The position numbers and the translations under genes were made by a program. A stretch of 64,000 nt of DNA, from positions 48,400,475-48,464,474 of the forward strand of contig JAKTNV010000003.1 of assembly GCA_022747635.1 (NCBI GenBank). The letters are read 5' to 3'. Below the pieces are notes generated by a model. That model was given only the letters and a program-made list of their open reading frames with translations, searched no databases and had not been told where the DNA came from. Shown here piece after piece: positions 23,609 through 35,656 of the stretch; position 1 is the stretch's first letter, and each line of letters starts with the position of its first letter. Source of the DNA: Hetaerina americana (taxonomy: Eukaryota; Arthropoda; Insecta; Odonata; Calopterygidae).

Positions 23609-26600
23609 CCTCCCCGGACTACAACCTTGACGTGGTGGAAGGGCTTGTGCGTTCCGATGACCCCTAGAGCTGTGCTGGCGGGAGTAATAATAATTGCTCC
23701 TGGTAGGGTCACCCATGCCAGATAGGTCGAAGGTTAGGAGCCAGACGAAAGGTAGTCCACGAAGCGTCTGTTCCTCAGTGAGGCGGCTGCAATGGCGTCT
23801 GACCCCAGTGGGGCGGCCAGTAAGTGATGGTGTCACGTTAAAAACACTATTGAGGAAGGCAACGGGAAACCACCTCAATTATCATTCCCAAGAAAAATAT
23901 GATGGACAATAGAGATATTTTGAGTCCTGGTAACCACGGGGCTCGGCCCAATCGGCCGTGTGTCGTGCCCGGCAGCGGGGGAGGCAAGGCTTCCGCGGTC
24001 GTCATCCCACGAAACCCTTGCAAGGGAAAACCAGCAGCAGCAGGACAGAAGACGCAGGATAGGAAGACCAAATTAGTTAGAATAGGAACGTGGAATGTTA
24101 GGACAATGATGAAGACAGGGAAATTGGAGAATGTTAAGCGAGAGATGGAAAGGGGAAATATAGATATTTTAGGTCTATGCGAGGTGAGATGGAAAGATAG
24201 CGGGGATTACTGGAGTGATACGTATAGAATAATATGTAGCGGTGGGGACGAGAGCCAACGAGGGGTTGCCATACTATTAAATGAAGAGGGAGGAAGAAGC
24301 GTAGTCAACATAGAGCACGTAACGGATAGAATACTACTAGTAGAGATAAAAGCAGAACCGACGAACTTAGTTATTATTCAGGTATACATGCCACCGAGCA
24401 ACCATAAGGAAGAAGAGGTCGATAGGATATACGATCAGTTAGAGGACATGATCGCGTGTGTTCCTGCAGGGAAACATTTGATAGTGATGGGGGATTGGAA
24501 TGCGACGGTAGGCGAAGGAAGAGATGGTGACGAGGTCGGGGACTACGGTTTAGGCACGAGGAATGACCGCGGGGAGAAAGCAGTTGAGTTCTGCAGGAGA
24601 CAGGGGTTAGTCATCACCAACACTTGGTTTAGACACCACAAAAGACGCAGGTATACATGGAAAATGCCAGGTGACTCAGGAAGATATCAGCTAGATTATA
24701 TCCTAGTGAGACACGGGTTTAGGAACAGTGTGATAAAATCCCACAGCTTCCCGGGAGCGGATGCGGGCTCAGACCACAATTTAGTTATTATGAAATGTAG
24801 CGCACGTTTCAAAAAGATAAGGCAGGGGCAGCGAGTTAGAAAATGGAATGCAGACGCATTAAATTGGTTGAAAAGGAAGGAATACAAACAGGTGGTAGAG
24901 AAAATCATGGAGGATGGCAAAGGGCTTAGTACTATCGAAGAAAAATGGGAAATGATCAAGAAAGGGTTGTCTAAAGCCGCAAAAGACACTATTGGAACCG
25001 TTAACGCTAAAAGGACTAGGAAACCATGGATCACGGATGAGATGATTACAAAGATGGATGAGCGGCGAATATGGAAGAATATAAATACAGAATTAGGCAA
25101 AATGAAGTACAAAGAATTAAACAATAAATTGAGGCGGGCAACAAATAAAGCAAAAGAAGCATGGTGGAAGATGCAGTGCGAGGATATGGAAAGTCTGCAG
25201 AGGAAGGGTGAAATCGGTGCGCTGTACAGCAAAGTTAAATCGTTATCGGGAAGTAAAAAAGGAAGAGCTATGCTAACAGTTAGAGATAAGGCGGGTAAGG
25301 TAATAGTTGACGCAGGAGAAATCCAAGAGAGATGGAAGGAGTATATAGAAGAACTGTATAGTAAAGAACTCAGACCAACAAAGTTAAACATTGAAAAAGA
25401 AAATGACGTAGAGGAAGACAGCTTAGGTCCAGGCATACTAGACAATGAGATAGAAAGGGCATTAAGGGAGATGAAACTAAATAAGGCCGTGGGGGTAGAT
25501 AACATTCCCGTGGAACTTTTAAAATGCTTAGGAAATTGTGGGAGGAAGAGGCTATATGGGCTGATCCGTAGTATTTATGAGGAAGGAATCTGGCCGGAAG
25601 ACTTTGTGAGATCAGTTTTAGTTCCTATTCCGAAAAAGGTAAAGGCCACGTCATGTGAGGACTATAGGACAATTAGTTTGATATCCCACGCAGCTAAAGT
25701 TGTTCTCAGGATCACCAACAAAAGGATAGAGAGTAGGGCAAATGATTACTTAGGAGATGATCAGTTTGGGTTCTGGAAGGGGAGAGGTACGCGTGATGCC
25801 GTTGCAGTAATGAGATAAATAATCGAGAGGGGTATAAAATGTATTCAGGATGTATTTGCCTGTTTCGTAGATTTCAAAAAAGCGTTTGATAGAGTGAATT
25901 GGGAAAAACTAATGAGTATATTGAAGAAAATAGGAATAGATTGGAGGGAAAGGAGGCTAATCCGCAACCTGTACATGTCTCAGACTGCTCAGGTGCGGGT
26001 GGGAAACGGGGAGTCAGGATGGGCAGTGCTAGGAAGGGGTGTAAGGCAGGGTTGCCCATTATCGCCGTTGCTGTTCAACCTGTATGCAGAGGAAATGATC
26101 AAAGAGGCATGGGAAGAACTCGAGGTAGGAATGAAAGTGGGCGGGGAATTCGTAAAATCATTTAGGTTTGCTGATGACCAAGCTTTAGTTTGTCAGTCAG
26201 CCAAGGGGCTGCAAGCATTGCTGAGTGAATTGGAAATTCAGTGCGACAGGTATGGGATGAGAATCAATATTAATAAAACAAAGGTAATGCGATTTTCTAG
26301 AAAGAAAAAGGCCAAGCTTAACATTAAAATAGGAGGGCTAAAACTAGAGCAGGTAGAACAGTTTACGTATCTCGGTAGTGTTTTGGACCAACACGGTCAA
26401 AGTAGTAGGGACGTAAGGAGAAGAATTGCGCTAGGCAAAGAGGCTTTCACAAGGAGGAGGGAGTTGATGACGGGGACGTTGAGTAAGGATGTTAAGAAAA
26501 GACTCGTAAAAACTTTGATATGGAGCGTAGCTATGTACGGTGCGGAAACGTGTTCATTGGAGCAGGAGGATAGACGCAGACTGGAGGCTTTTGAAATGTG

Positions 26601-26973
26601 GGTGTGGAGAAGAATGGAGAAGGTGAAATGGACAGAGAAGAAAACAAATGAGGAAGTACTTGGTATGGTGGGCGAAGAGAGGGGTTTGTTGGGAGCAATC
26701 CTATGGAGGCAGGAAAAGTGGATGAAGGGGGTATTGGCCGGCAGTGGGATGTTGAAGACTGTAATAGAGGGGAGAATGTTAGGCAAACGAGGAAAGAGAA
26801 GGAACAGGATAGGGATGTTGGACGGGATGAAGGGATTGAAGAAAGTACTCAGAGATGAAGAGGGACCTGATATAGAGTAGGATGTTGGATTTTGTGTTTT
26901 GTTAGGAGTCACAAAATGTATTATTTAGTAGCTGTGCTCATCCAAAAACCTACCTTAACCGGTAGATTACCTT

Positions 26974-26975
<2 letters not shown>
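23608..26975 (+). mobile_element. Near-full-length RTE-like LINE (APE-RT)
   Basis: The 3.4-kb element starts CCCTCCCCGGACTACAACC and has a 5'UTR of about 290 bp, one APE-RT frame and a short 3'UTR ending GGTAGATTACCTTTAAA before (TA)n. Both sides border (TA)n. There is no separate gag-like ORF1, as in RTE-clade elements. A truncated relative at 15228-16315 shares the same 3' end. It is nested in an intron of the minus-strand gene, in the opposite orientation. Confidence 0.92.
23899..26880 (+). pseudogene. LINE endonuclease-reverse transcriptase, one in-frame stop
   Basis: Two segments (23899-25818 and 25819-26880) lie in the same frame and are separated only by a TAA at 25816-25818. The first ATG at 23899 starts MMDNRDILSPG. 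AP-endonuclease motifs are GTWNVRTM (about residue 62), the catalytic region GDWNATVG, and SDHNLVIMK. RT motifs are LNKAVGVDNIPVELLK, FVDFKKAFDRVNWE, GCPLSPLLFNLYAE and FADDQ (a YADD variant). The protein would make cDNA by target-primed reverse transcription. It is read here as a recently inactivated copy. A sequencing error at the stop is possible. Proteins of this type are often mislabelled craniofacial development protein 2. Confidence 0.92.

Positions 26976-27061
<86 letters not shown>
26976..27061. repeat. (TA)n microsatellite at LINE 3' end
   Basis: About 85 bp of pure TA directly after the LINE 3'UTR. It may be the element's simple tail or the target tract. Confidence 0.97.
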
Positions 27062-27062
<1 letters not shown>

Positions 27063-27354
27063 CAATGAGTGCTGACAATATTTCCTAGTTCCCAGCTATG
27101 GTATTGACAGTGACTTTTAGACAAAAACATGCATATTCATTTTATCTCAATTAAAATTTACTATTTGATAAATTAAACGGAGTATCCAAAAAATATTAAA
27201 CTACCTACTGAAATGAATTTATATTCAAAGAAATAAGTAAAATGTCCAGGAGAATAAAATAAAACTGACCCACGGAACCTTGAGACCTAAAAAACGTAAA
27301 ATGGAGCTAATTTTGATCTGAACTACCGATAAATCTTTGGAATCTGTGACTTAC

Positions 27355-27629
27355 CATCTGCGGAGTTTACCGTCGGCAGCCCACACTTTAGGATCGGAAA
27401 CAACGAGCAGGCGGGCGAAGGTGGACACTCGGCCCGCGGCATTGGATGCCTCGCACATGAACCGCCCCGTGTCTGACTCACGTACTTCGGGAATAGACAA
27501 AATGCACCTGGACCCATCGAAAGACGTCGAAATTCTCTTTTGCCATTCGATCTTGCTTACTCCGTCTTTGTCTGAGAGCAGGAAACCATCTCGATACCAA
27601 CGAACCTCTGGTATGGGTTCGCCGCGAAC
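27355..27629 (-). CDS. Exon: body of Ig domain C and following linker
   Basis: The acceptor CTACACCAG|GTTCGC is in phase 0 and continues the Ig as VRGEPIPEVRWYRDG with the conserved tryptophan. The fold ends in ILSIPEVRESDTGRFMCEAS with the second cysteine, then RVSTFARLLVV. This is a complete I-set Ig with both cysteines. A short linker, DPKVWAADGKLRR, leads to a phase-2 donor, AGATG|GTAAGT. A copy of the LINE inserted about 300 bp downstream, in the following intron. Confidence 0.92.
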
Positions 27630-28258
27630 CTGGTGTAGTGGACGGAATGCAGTGATTAGTTTTGCTGACAACTGACTTCATAACACAGAGAATCCCTACG
27701 AATACTACTTTTATCTTTACTAAAACTTACTTCCACTTTTTGATCTCGAAATGGCTTATTTCTCACAAAGACACTTTAAAAAATGATCTGTTGGAAAAAC
27801 ATTCTTTTAGATTATACACATTTGGTTTTGAATCATTTCAATGAGCAAGACTTGTAAAAAAAGATATCATCTAACAAAATCAAACAAAACCGCATTACAA
27901 AAATTTCACCTCTATATTCTAGCCCCTTCAAACTAATTTGACCGTCAACTGCTGAAGAGAAATTTTTCTAAGATTGATCAGTCAAAGCTAATGCTTTTAT
28001 AATTATTCTCAGTTTTTGCTATAATGAACCATGCTACTTAAAACTAATTACGCTAAATATGTGAATTGAAAAATGAACCGTATCAGTCACAAAAACTAAA
28101 TGAAAATAAGCATTGTAAATGAGGGTACAACATAAAAAATATACAACTTGAGCACATTCGGATTACAGAGATAAGGGTTTGGATCATATATACAAGTGAG
28201 CGACGACGATTTGTAAATCAACTAATCATAACTCCATAAAACACGGTTTTACTTTTAC
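27630..28258 (-). other. Intron inside Ig domain C
   Basis: AT-rich 629-bp phase-0 intron. No repeat or RNA gene recognised. Confidence 0.7.
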
Positions 28259-28480
28259 CTGGCATTCCAGTTTGACGGCCATGCCTCGCAAGACCTTCAT
28301 CTGCCCCGGAAGGATGCTAACGAACTCTGGCAGCTGAACGGCTCGTCCAAGAGCCACCGGCGCTGCAGTCGTCACTGACTCTCCCCACCCATAGCGATTG
28401 CGTGGAGTTACTCGGAAGAGGTATTCTCGCCCTCCTTGAAGGCCAAATGCGTCGAAACTTGCGATGGGAGACATGCCCAG
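28259..28480 (-). CDS. Exon: second half of FN3 and start of Ig domain C
   Basis: The acceptor AATTCTAG|CTGGGC is in phase 0. The first part completes FN3 with LQGGREYLFRVTPRN and RYGWGES, containing the conserved Tyr and the N-x-x-G-x-G-x-S-type ending. After a short joint (APVALGRAVQ), Ig domain C begins with LPEFVSILPGQMKV and the first cysteine in VKLECQ. The donor CAG|GTAAAA is in phase 0 and cuts just after that cysteine strand. The 102-codon gap to the next exon's tryptophan is bridged in frame. Confidence 0.9.
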
Positions 28481-29823
28481 CTAGAATTAGATAACAATAA
28501 CCTAAGTACGAGTAGTTGAATTATAACAAAACTACCAGCCATAATAGTAATAGGACGTCGAGTATTGTCATTGTCGAAGTTTTCCAGTCATTTTTCCGTG
28601 TCAGTAAAATGTATCCTTTAGAAGGAGTGCTTCCATTGCACTACTTTCTTCAGCATGCCTTCCTTTCACTATATACTTGAATTTCATGACTTTCACACCC
28701 ACTTTTAGAGGTATTTCAAGTTCTCCCAAACATACTACCTGAGTATCCCTGTCCTCGGGCAGTCCAAATTCACAATATAAAATAAATTATGGAGCTAAAA
28801 ATTTACCCTTTTTCTTAGTTTCTAATTTATTACTAAGAAGAGTTCGAAGATAGATTTTTATTATAATTCTAATTACCATCTCCATAGTATTCACGCACAA
28901 TTAACTAAGGTTCAAATGGTGATTTTAAGGCTGAAATTTCTTGAATATACTTTTCAGATACACGTCTTACCTAAAGAAAAATGTTCGCCAACGCTGTTCA
29001 CAACCTCAAAAAAAAAACTTAATCCATTTATTTTTCCTTATGTCTCTTTAATTATATGGGAAAACTAGTCTTGTCGTTTTTGAAACTTCCCTTCAAACTT
29101 GTTTAATTTCCGAGCGAAAATCTATCCTCAGCTGCCTCGCATACCCTTATATAAATTTCCATTGCAGCCGAATTTCTTTACTTATTAGTTTTTTCATCCA
29201 TTCTTTCTGCCCTCTCTTAATATTTTGCGGATTCACAAAGATGTCTGATTGGATAAGACCGGCTAAGGTCGCAGACCTTAAGGTAAGGTCGCAGTAGACA
29301 ATACCTTGGATACGAATCCCACGTCAGGCGTCTCCTGAATTATGAAATCCTGATATAATTTTACGTTTTGCGGTCGGGTGTGGATGTGTTAATGTCAGCC
29401 ATTTGAGTTCTCAAAAATATATTCTAATCCCAAAAAGTCCATTAAGGAAGTAGGATTTTTAAGGCACTGTCAGAACTTACCGCGATAACAGAGCTCATAC
29501 ATGTTTATTTTCCGTAAATCAAATATTTCAGCTATATGTTGGTTGAAATATTAATTTTAAATACCGTAACGGTGGCCGACCATCAATTATGAATCGATAT
29601 GACACTTTTGATGAAATGCAAAAATTATCACTGAAAAAATATTCCACTCATATACAAAATATTCACGACCCTGAATTTTAATTTGGCAAATTGGAAGAAT
29701 TAATCAAATGCCCCACTGGAAGGGCATCAATGGTCGCATTAATGATTTTGAAGTAAAATTCAGAGTACATGGTACGTAAACACTTATAGCTTGGTTATGC
29801 TCGGTGATTATTGCGACACTCAC
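28481..29823 (-). other. Intron inside the FN3 domain
   Basis: Mostly AT-rich. At 29255-29330 there is a local duplication of AAGGTCGCAG and a B-box-like GGATACGAATCCC, possibly a worn tRNA-derived SINE. Otherwise nothing. Confidence 0.5.
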
Positions 29824-29984
29824 TTCCACCCATCTCGCTCCTTCGCCAACAATCCACGCTTCCACGCGGTAGGCAAGGACAGGGGCAACATCGGCTCGTA
29901 TCGTTGGTTTGGGCCATGAAAGCGTCACCCAATTCCTTCCACTGTCTGTTACAACTGGCTCTCCACCAATGGGTCCAGGAACAT
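29824..29984 (-). CDS. Exon: first half of FN3 domain
   Basis: The acceptor AATTTTCTAG|ATGTTCC is in phase 1 and completes Asp, giving DVPGPIGGEPVVTDSG, the typical opening of FN3 domains in twitchin/titin-type proteins. The strand-B tryptophan is in WVTLSWPKP, and the C strand is in LAYRVEAWIVGEG. The donor GTGGAA|GTGAGT is in phase 0. The next exon completes the fold. This is the only FN3 domain visible in the window, and it sits between a basic linker and a run of Ig domains. Confidence 0.92.
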
Positions 29985-31561
29985 CTAGAAAATTAATGTA
30001 AAATAATTGGTGAATCACCATGCTTATGTTGATAAAGAATCAATCATGCTGCGAGTACAATAATTAATTTATGCGTTGAAACATATGATAATACATAAAG
30101 AAAATACAGGCCTCAGATCTGGAAATTCATCCCTTCAGTGCTAAACAATGACATGAATGGAATCATTTTTCCACAAACAAGTTCTCTATTATCGGATGTA
30201 AATGATTTTGGTGAAATATAATGTACAGGAGCTCTTCTTTCATCATAAGTGGACAGCACCTATCAATGCCTACTCATAATGAGGGCACATTTAAAAGGTT
30301 AAGTAAAAGTGATTAGCGTGAAAATTTAGATCATGAATATGTCACAGCTTACAGATAGTGAATCACACGTGGAGGATGTATTTCGATACCATGCCCACGT
30401 GCACCATAGTGCCATATAATGTCTAAGTCTGTCTGATGTGCAATTTTCCCGCCTGCCAACACCCAGGGTTTTAGTACCGCGGGCGTGCTGCTTTAACCGT
30501 CACTGTTCACTCCCTTCAAAAACAATGAAAAATCGATTAAAACTCCGAGAATCATGAACAACTCTGGATTACTTGGTCTGTTTCTGCTCCTAGGTACACT
30601 CAAAGTATTTGCAAATTTATCTTGGGTCCTGTACGAAGAATTATTTTCATCAAAGTTAAAGCTCCCTATTAATATCAATATCGTAGGTCTTAATGAGGAA
30701 GAGATTTACTTACATTTTCATGCAACATCTTCTCTCATATTTAAATGAATATGTTATATGAATGCCGTTGAAAAGATAAAGAAACCTTGCAACTATGTCC
30801 ATCTTTAGAACACATGCCAAATTTGTGTTTTCGATTGGATGTGAAATATTTCATTAATTTAATCCCAAAAATCTAATTATCGTATCACTTGAGGCAAACA
30901 GAGAGGTGAGAGACCGTTCTCCAATGACAGTAACCTCATTTTGCCATATGGCCAAATACCTGTGAAAAACATTGATGCCGAGGAAGGGAAATCATATACT
31001 AGTCTTTCTCTCAAAGAGATTATTATTGGGCGAATTTTTCATATTTAAATATCTGTGTGACATAAGTGGGTGATACAGTTAAATTTCTTAAATACTAGGA
31101 TCACACAAATTTGCAGGAGTTTTGCATAAGAACATGAATGAACAGTCAATATTGGGAGATCATAAAAAATAACATATTATTTATGTATATTTATTGGAGA
31201 CTTTGTCTTTGACGGTCAGCGAGCAATGACTACGAAGTCAACTGTTTACAATAATCATCACTGGTTATTTCTTACCCAGGATAGATAATGGCAACAGTTA
31301 TTTCCAAATGGGTATAAATAAAATGGTTATTATTCTACAAATTTCAACTGCAGGACAAAATCCATAAAATAGGAAAATTTATTTTAAAAAAACGCTCCAG
31401 TACTTCGAACTCCCGCCTCGTGACTCGATTTCCACGATCCGGAGTCTGACGATCGACCACTTGTTGCTGTCGAACTGGTGGGGTCGCTCAATATGCTATA
31501 TGCAGTCGGCCGTGCAAGTAAAATAACATTTTCTTCTCCAAGTTAACTAGAAAACCATATG
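29985..31561 (-). other. 18-kb intron, part 1
   Basis: AT-rich DNA with no supported gene. At 31390-31520 a GC-richer piece has weak tRNA-like character on the minus strand. Confidence 0.4.
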
Positions 31562-31633
31562 GACTCCGTGGCGCAACGGTAGCGCGTCTGACTCCAGATC
31601 AGAAGGTTGCGTGTTCAAATCACGTCGGGGTCA
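31562..31633 (+). tRNA. tRNA-Trp (CCA), copy 1
   Basis: The 72-nt sequence folds into a complete cloverleaf. GACTCCG pairs with CGGGGTC in the acceptor stem (with one G-T pair). The D arm is GCGC..GCGC, the anticodon loop CTCCAGA has CCA at 31594-31596, and the T arm is CGTGT TTCAAAT CACG. As far as I remember it is the same as the insect tRNA-Trp. There is no encoded CCA tail. A T6 run at 31639-31644 gives a Pol III terminator. It sits in an intron of the minus-strand gene, on the opposite strand. Confidence 0.96.
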
Positions 31634-33706
31634 ACGTCTTTTTTCGAGGTTTTTTCTATACATAACAACCACATGATTTTTTAACACTTGTCTCAGTGTG
31701 GGCTGGATTCCGCTTTTGAGCGCCTCTGCCAATATTTTTTTTTTCAAGCGACAGATTCTAAATAAGATTTTAGGTTTTAGTTCGTGCCTGAAACAGTAAA
31801 AATATGTGGAGTCTTTCAATCCCAAACCAGAGGTATTACAGATTACATGAGTCAAGCGAAGACGGAATTGCCTCAGAAAAATCGCGGTCACAATGAGAAT
31901 AAGATTCTCGTCCCAGTGAAACCCCCTGTGTGTAATGTGTGCCACTTTCCACGAAAATCTGCTCTCTCTTATCCTCTTATTCTGGATTAAAAATTCTCTC
32001 TCTGTAAACAACACTGTAATGGATCTAATATGCTATCGAACGATGCAGTAGTACCGACATGTAATGACAGCCAGTTTTCCGAAATGCTCGATGGAGACTT
32101 GACCATGCGGTAAAATCATATAATCCAGTTTACCACAGAATTCCACTCGGAAAAAACAGGCGCTTTCAACAAGCTCATGCAGCAGCATGAGAAGGTAATC
32201 GAGTTCTAGCTTAGGTCTGGCCTTGTCACATCCAACTGGAGCGTGTTCTGGTAGCGAGAATGGTAATATTCACAAGTTCCAAAATATTTCCCATATTCTT
32301 TACAAAATCTTCGTTCATGTAAAGTGCATGTTCAACAGCTATTATTTTCGATGAGTACCCTGAAGATTATGATACATTGACTGAACAGTGACTATAAAAA
32401 TATATAAGAAAAGGGAAACTGGACAATAAAATACATTGCAATAAAACAGAAACATTATTACCGTCATATCTGCGACGGATAAATTCAAGGTTAGAAACAG
32501 CAGAATTACGACACGGACACCATTTGAAAATATATTTCATGTCGCAAATTCCACGTGCCACAATGATCATGATCCATATGGTGCATACGGATACTGGTTT
32601 ATGGTTTAGACTCGCGTGCCGGAGGTGAAGTGAACTGGCTAGACGGAAAATAAAGCCATGTAGTGAAGACCTATCCACAGCACAACGAAATTATCGCAAC
32701 ATATTGCAATAGCTGTAACACTGTGCACGCCATACATGTTGAGGATCCACGGTATGGTAATAACAACGATTGGAGGAACGAGATTTGAGAACAGATAGAC
32801 TGCAATAAAATACAATGTAATTGAGTCATTGAAAACTCGAAGCAAGAGTGTATGAAAGAGACTAGAATATTTGCTTCAGTTTTGTTTTGGGGAACCTGTC
32901 TTAAATTGAATCAGTAATAAAAAGGAAATTTAATATTCAGATTTAAGATACATTTGGGATATGTGCAGGCAAGTTATGAAAATGCTCAATTTTAGGATAT
33001 TTCTGAAATGATTCAAATGCTGTTCCCATAAGCAGAGACATTTTCAGACGATGAAAACATTGTTTTCTTACCAATTTTTCCGGGGACAGAGAAAATGCAA
33101 TTTTCAAATAATTTCACTCGATCACTGTAGAGGCAAGGAAATATATTGCCAACACATTAACTTTACTCCAGGGGTGGTCATGATCTTTACCCAAACTTTC
33201 ATTTGACTAATTACTCACATCTGCTGCTACCAAACATATCCCATATTGCCTTCAAGGCATTCTTCACCGTTTCGTATAACACGTAAAGAGGCATGGTGAG
33301 CGTATATCACTGATCGGGATGCTTAAAATTTTAACGAAGTTAGTGGTTGGATAAAGTCTGTTGATAACCGTTCAGCATTTCGCACCACAAACTATATCCT
33401 TCGGTCACCGGTATGTGCTCCCCACAATAAAATAAAACAGCTATGATAAGACTGTATAGACATATCATATCCCACACATGCTAAATATGATATTATGATT
33501 CACTGATTTGAAAAATCCACCTAAATTTTGGATTAGGAGAGTACCTCAGATAGAGGTAAGACCTCTCGCACTTCTAAAGCAGCAATGGACTAAATGCCTT
33601 TGATTGAGTTCCTCAAAATTGATTGAGTAACAACCTTGATCAGATCCTTACAAACACTCGCCTTTGAAACATTGGCAATCATCAATCCAAATTAAGGCGC
33701 GCACAT
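31634..33706. other. 18-kb intron, part 2
   Basis: Mostly unannotated, apart from a possible chemoreceptor relic at 32367-32845 on the minus strand. Confidence 0.4.
32367..32845 (-). pseudogene. Possible insect chemoreceptor (gustatory-receptor-like) relic
   Basis: Two overlapping minus-strand frames read as hydrophobic segments. One carries LYFIAVYLFSNLVPPIVVIT and NFVVLWIGLHYMALFS and stops at about 32640. The other continues with ASSLHLRHASLNHKPV, then IWIMIIVARGICD, and ends with LLSSFPFLIYFY. The R-H-x-S-L-N piece recalls the R-x-x-x-L-N motif after an internal helix in insect gustatory receptors. A frameshift would be needed near 32650. This is a weak impression from hydropathy and one motif. 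Random AT-rich DNA can also look hydrophobic. Confidence 0.2.
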
Positions 33707-33707
33707 C

Positions 33708-33769
<62 letters not shown>
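33707..33769. repeat. (TA)n microsatellite
   Basis: About 60 bp of pure TA. Confidence 0.97.
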
Positions 33770-33772
<3 letters not shown>

Positions 33773-34435
33773 CATCTTACCACCTGTAGGCTGCAACAAA
33801 TTGAAATTCTTCCTTTGGCACCAATCATTGCCAACCTTTATATTTTCTCCGTTGAGTTGTTACTCTTTGTCTCCTGTTTACTACGCAACACCTTTTCGGT
33901 TGGCACATCATTGTTTTGGATGATGATTACTTGGCATTTAGCGTTCAACTGGAACGATGCATTTAAACTACAGTCTTAGCTGCGACATTTATAGACATGC
34001 GCAATAGTGTTTTACACCAATAATATGCCCTATTCCATAGTACTTCCAAACAGTTTGCAGTAACTATTTCAGCTATATTTATTATAGACCATGACTTATT
34101 TTGTCCGATTTCTACACCAGTAACGAAACGTGAAATATTTTCTAAAAAAGCCAACAAATAGCTTTTATAATAATAGGACTTCAAGGTGACAGGCAAATGT
34201 TTAGAGCACTCTGAAACACAATGATCATTATTCAACTTCAATAATGAGAAATAAGTCTCTGATAGTCGCCATTCATATTGTTTCCTTTCCGCACGCCCTC
34301 AAAGCCCGCCCGATAGAATGTTGGAGGGCTGCCAGAAAGGAGACTCCAAAACATTCCAATCCTTCGTTCGGAACAAAAATACGATAGAGCTCGAAAGGGA
34401 AAGGGTTGACAATTATACTTCTGTTGTATACACTG
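33770..34435. other. 18-kb intron, part 3
   Basis: AT-rich. Nothing recognised. Confidence 0.4.
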
Positions 34436-34690
34436 AGGGACGTGGTACTCCAGTGGGTAGAGCGCTGGGCTACTGAGGACCCGGTTCGAGAAGCCTTTGG
34501 GCACCCTCAGCTTCACACAAGCTGTGTCATTTTACGATTTCTAAGTCTTCCTGGCACAGAGAAAGGAACTAACCCCCCTACTCTGATGTGTGAATATCAC
34601 ACGCATTTGGTCTAAGCTAAGGGTGAGCCCTACCCTCACCTATCTAATCGACCTTGGAGTTGATAACTGAAGTTAGGTATATATTGACTA
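34436..34690 (+). mobile_element. tRNA-derived SINE, family B, copy 2
   Basis: The head has A box TACTCCAGTGGGTAGAGCG and a shortened B box (CCCGGTTCGAG). The body CACCCTCAGCTTCACACAAG and CTGTGTCATTTTACG aligns with the 20.8-kb copy. The end region GAGCCCTACCCTCACCTA is not shared. Confidence 0.75.
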
Positions 34691-35373
34691 ATAAATGAAT
34701 CGGTTAAGTACATTTTTGTGACGCGCAATATATGGCAGACAGTTATATTTATTCATGGAAACATTTAAAAGAAAAATAGAAATGGATATAAGGATTCGGG
34801 TAATTCTACCGAATCGTTAATTATGAGATTCAGGCGACTATTTTGTGTGCCTTTTCTGATATTGACCCAACGACGGAGTGGAGGAAAACTACTCCACGTT
34901 CCCGACGTCACTCATTGCTTGCAAATGCGTTTGGCATTAACTGAAACTGATAAACCGAAGTTAAGTGACATTAGCATCCAAGATTTTCTGCCATTTCGGT
35001 TGATTTACAGATATGGGTTATAAGATCACATCAAAAACTCTCTTGTTTACAAAAAAGAGTACAGACAACTTCACAGTTATTTTGGTGAATTTAGCACCAA
35101 TTTTATGAGGAATTATTAATATCAACCTGCTACGATGAAATATAACCGAGACAATATCCATTCAAGATGTTAGCTAGCTGTTCAAATAGCAACGGAATCA
35201 TAAATAACAACCGGAATACTAACTACCTGAAATCTATGGTTATTAAAAAACAACTAAAAATGATACATGTCCTATACAGAGAATTCAATGAAAATTTATC
35301 CGACAGAAAATAATTGAAATTGGAAATTCAACATTAGGTATTCGAAGAAAAGGAGAATGTTACAGGGGGCATC
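34691..35373. other. 18-kb intron, part 4
   Basis: AT-rich. Nothing recognised. Confidence 0.4.
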
Positions 35374-35656
35374 GGGATGGGACGGTGGCTAAAGTACTCG
35401 CTCCCACCGAGAGGATCCGGGTCCGTATCTTGGAGACGACATATTTTCAGTGGTATCCCGATCCCCGCTTGAGTTGCTTTGTGGAGAGTGCTTTAAGTGA
35501 GTGCGACGTCCGTCAGATGGGACGTTGAACTGTGGACCCCTTGGCGCCATTTGATAAGAGCAAGCTAATGCCGACGCCAGGTTTCTCTCCACCCTTTCTT
35601 TCTCATCCATCCCTAATGGCGCAAATGACCTTCGTTGTCGGTCATCTACCCGATAA
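35374..35656 (+). mobile_element. SINE, family A, copy 2 (with tRNA-like head)
   Basis: The most complete copy. The tRNA-like head (GGGACGGTGGCTAAAGTAC, B-box-like GGATCCGGGTCCG) leads into the shared body TTCAGTGGTATCCCGATCC, CGTCAGATGGGACGTTGAAC and CTAATGGCGCAAATGACC. Confidence 0.87.

Noticed and set aside
24696..25505. 269-residue minus-strand frame inside the LINE
   Set aside because: Antisense shadow of the APE-RT frame.
31631..32014. 127-residue minus-strand frame overlapping the tRNA-Trp 3' flank
   Set aside because: No domain or splice support. It overlaps the Pol III terminator region, so chance is more likely.
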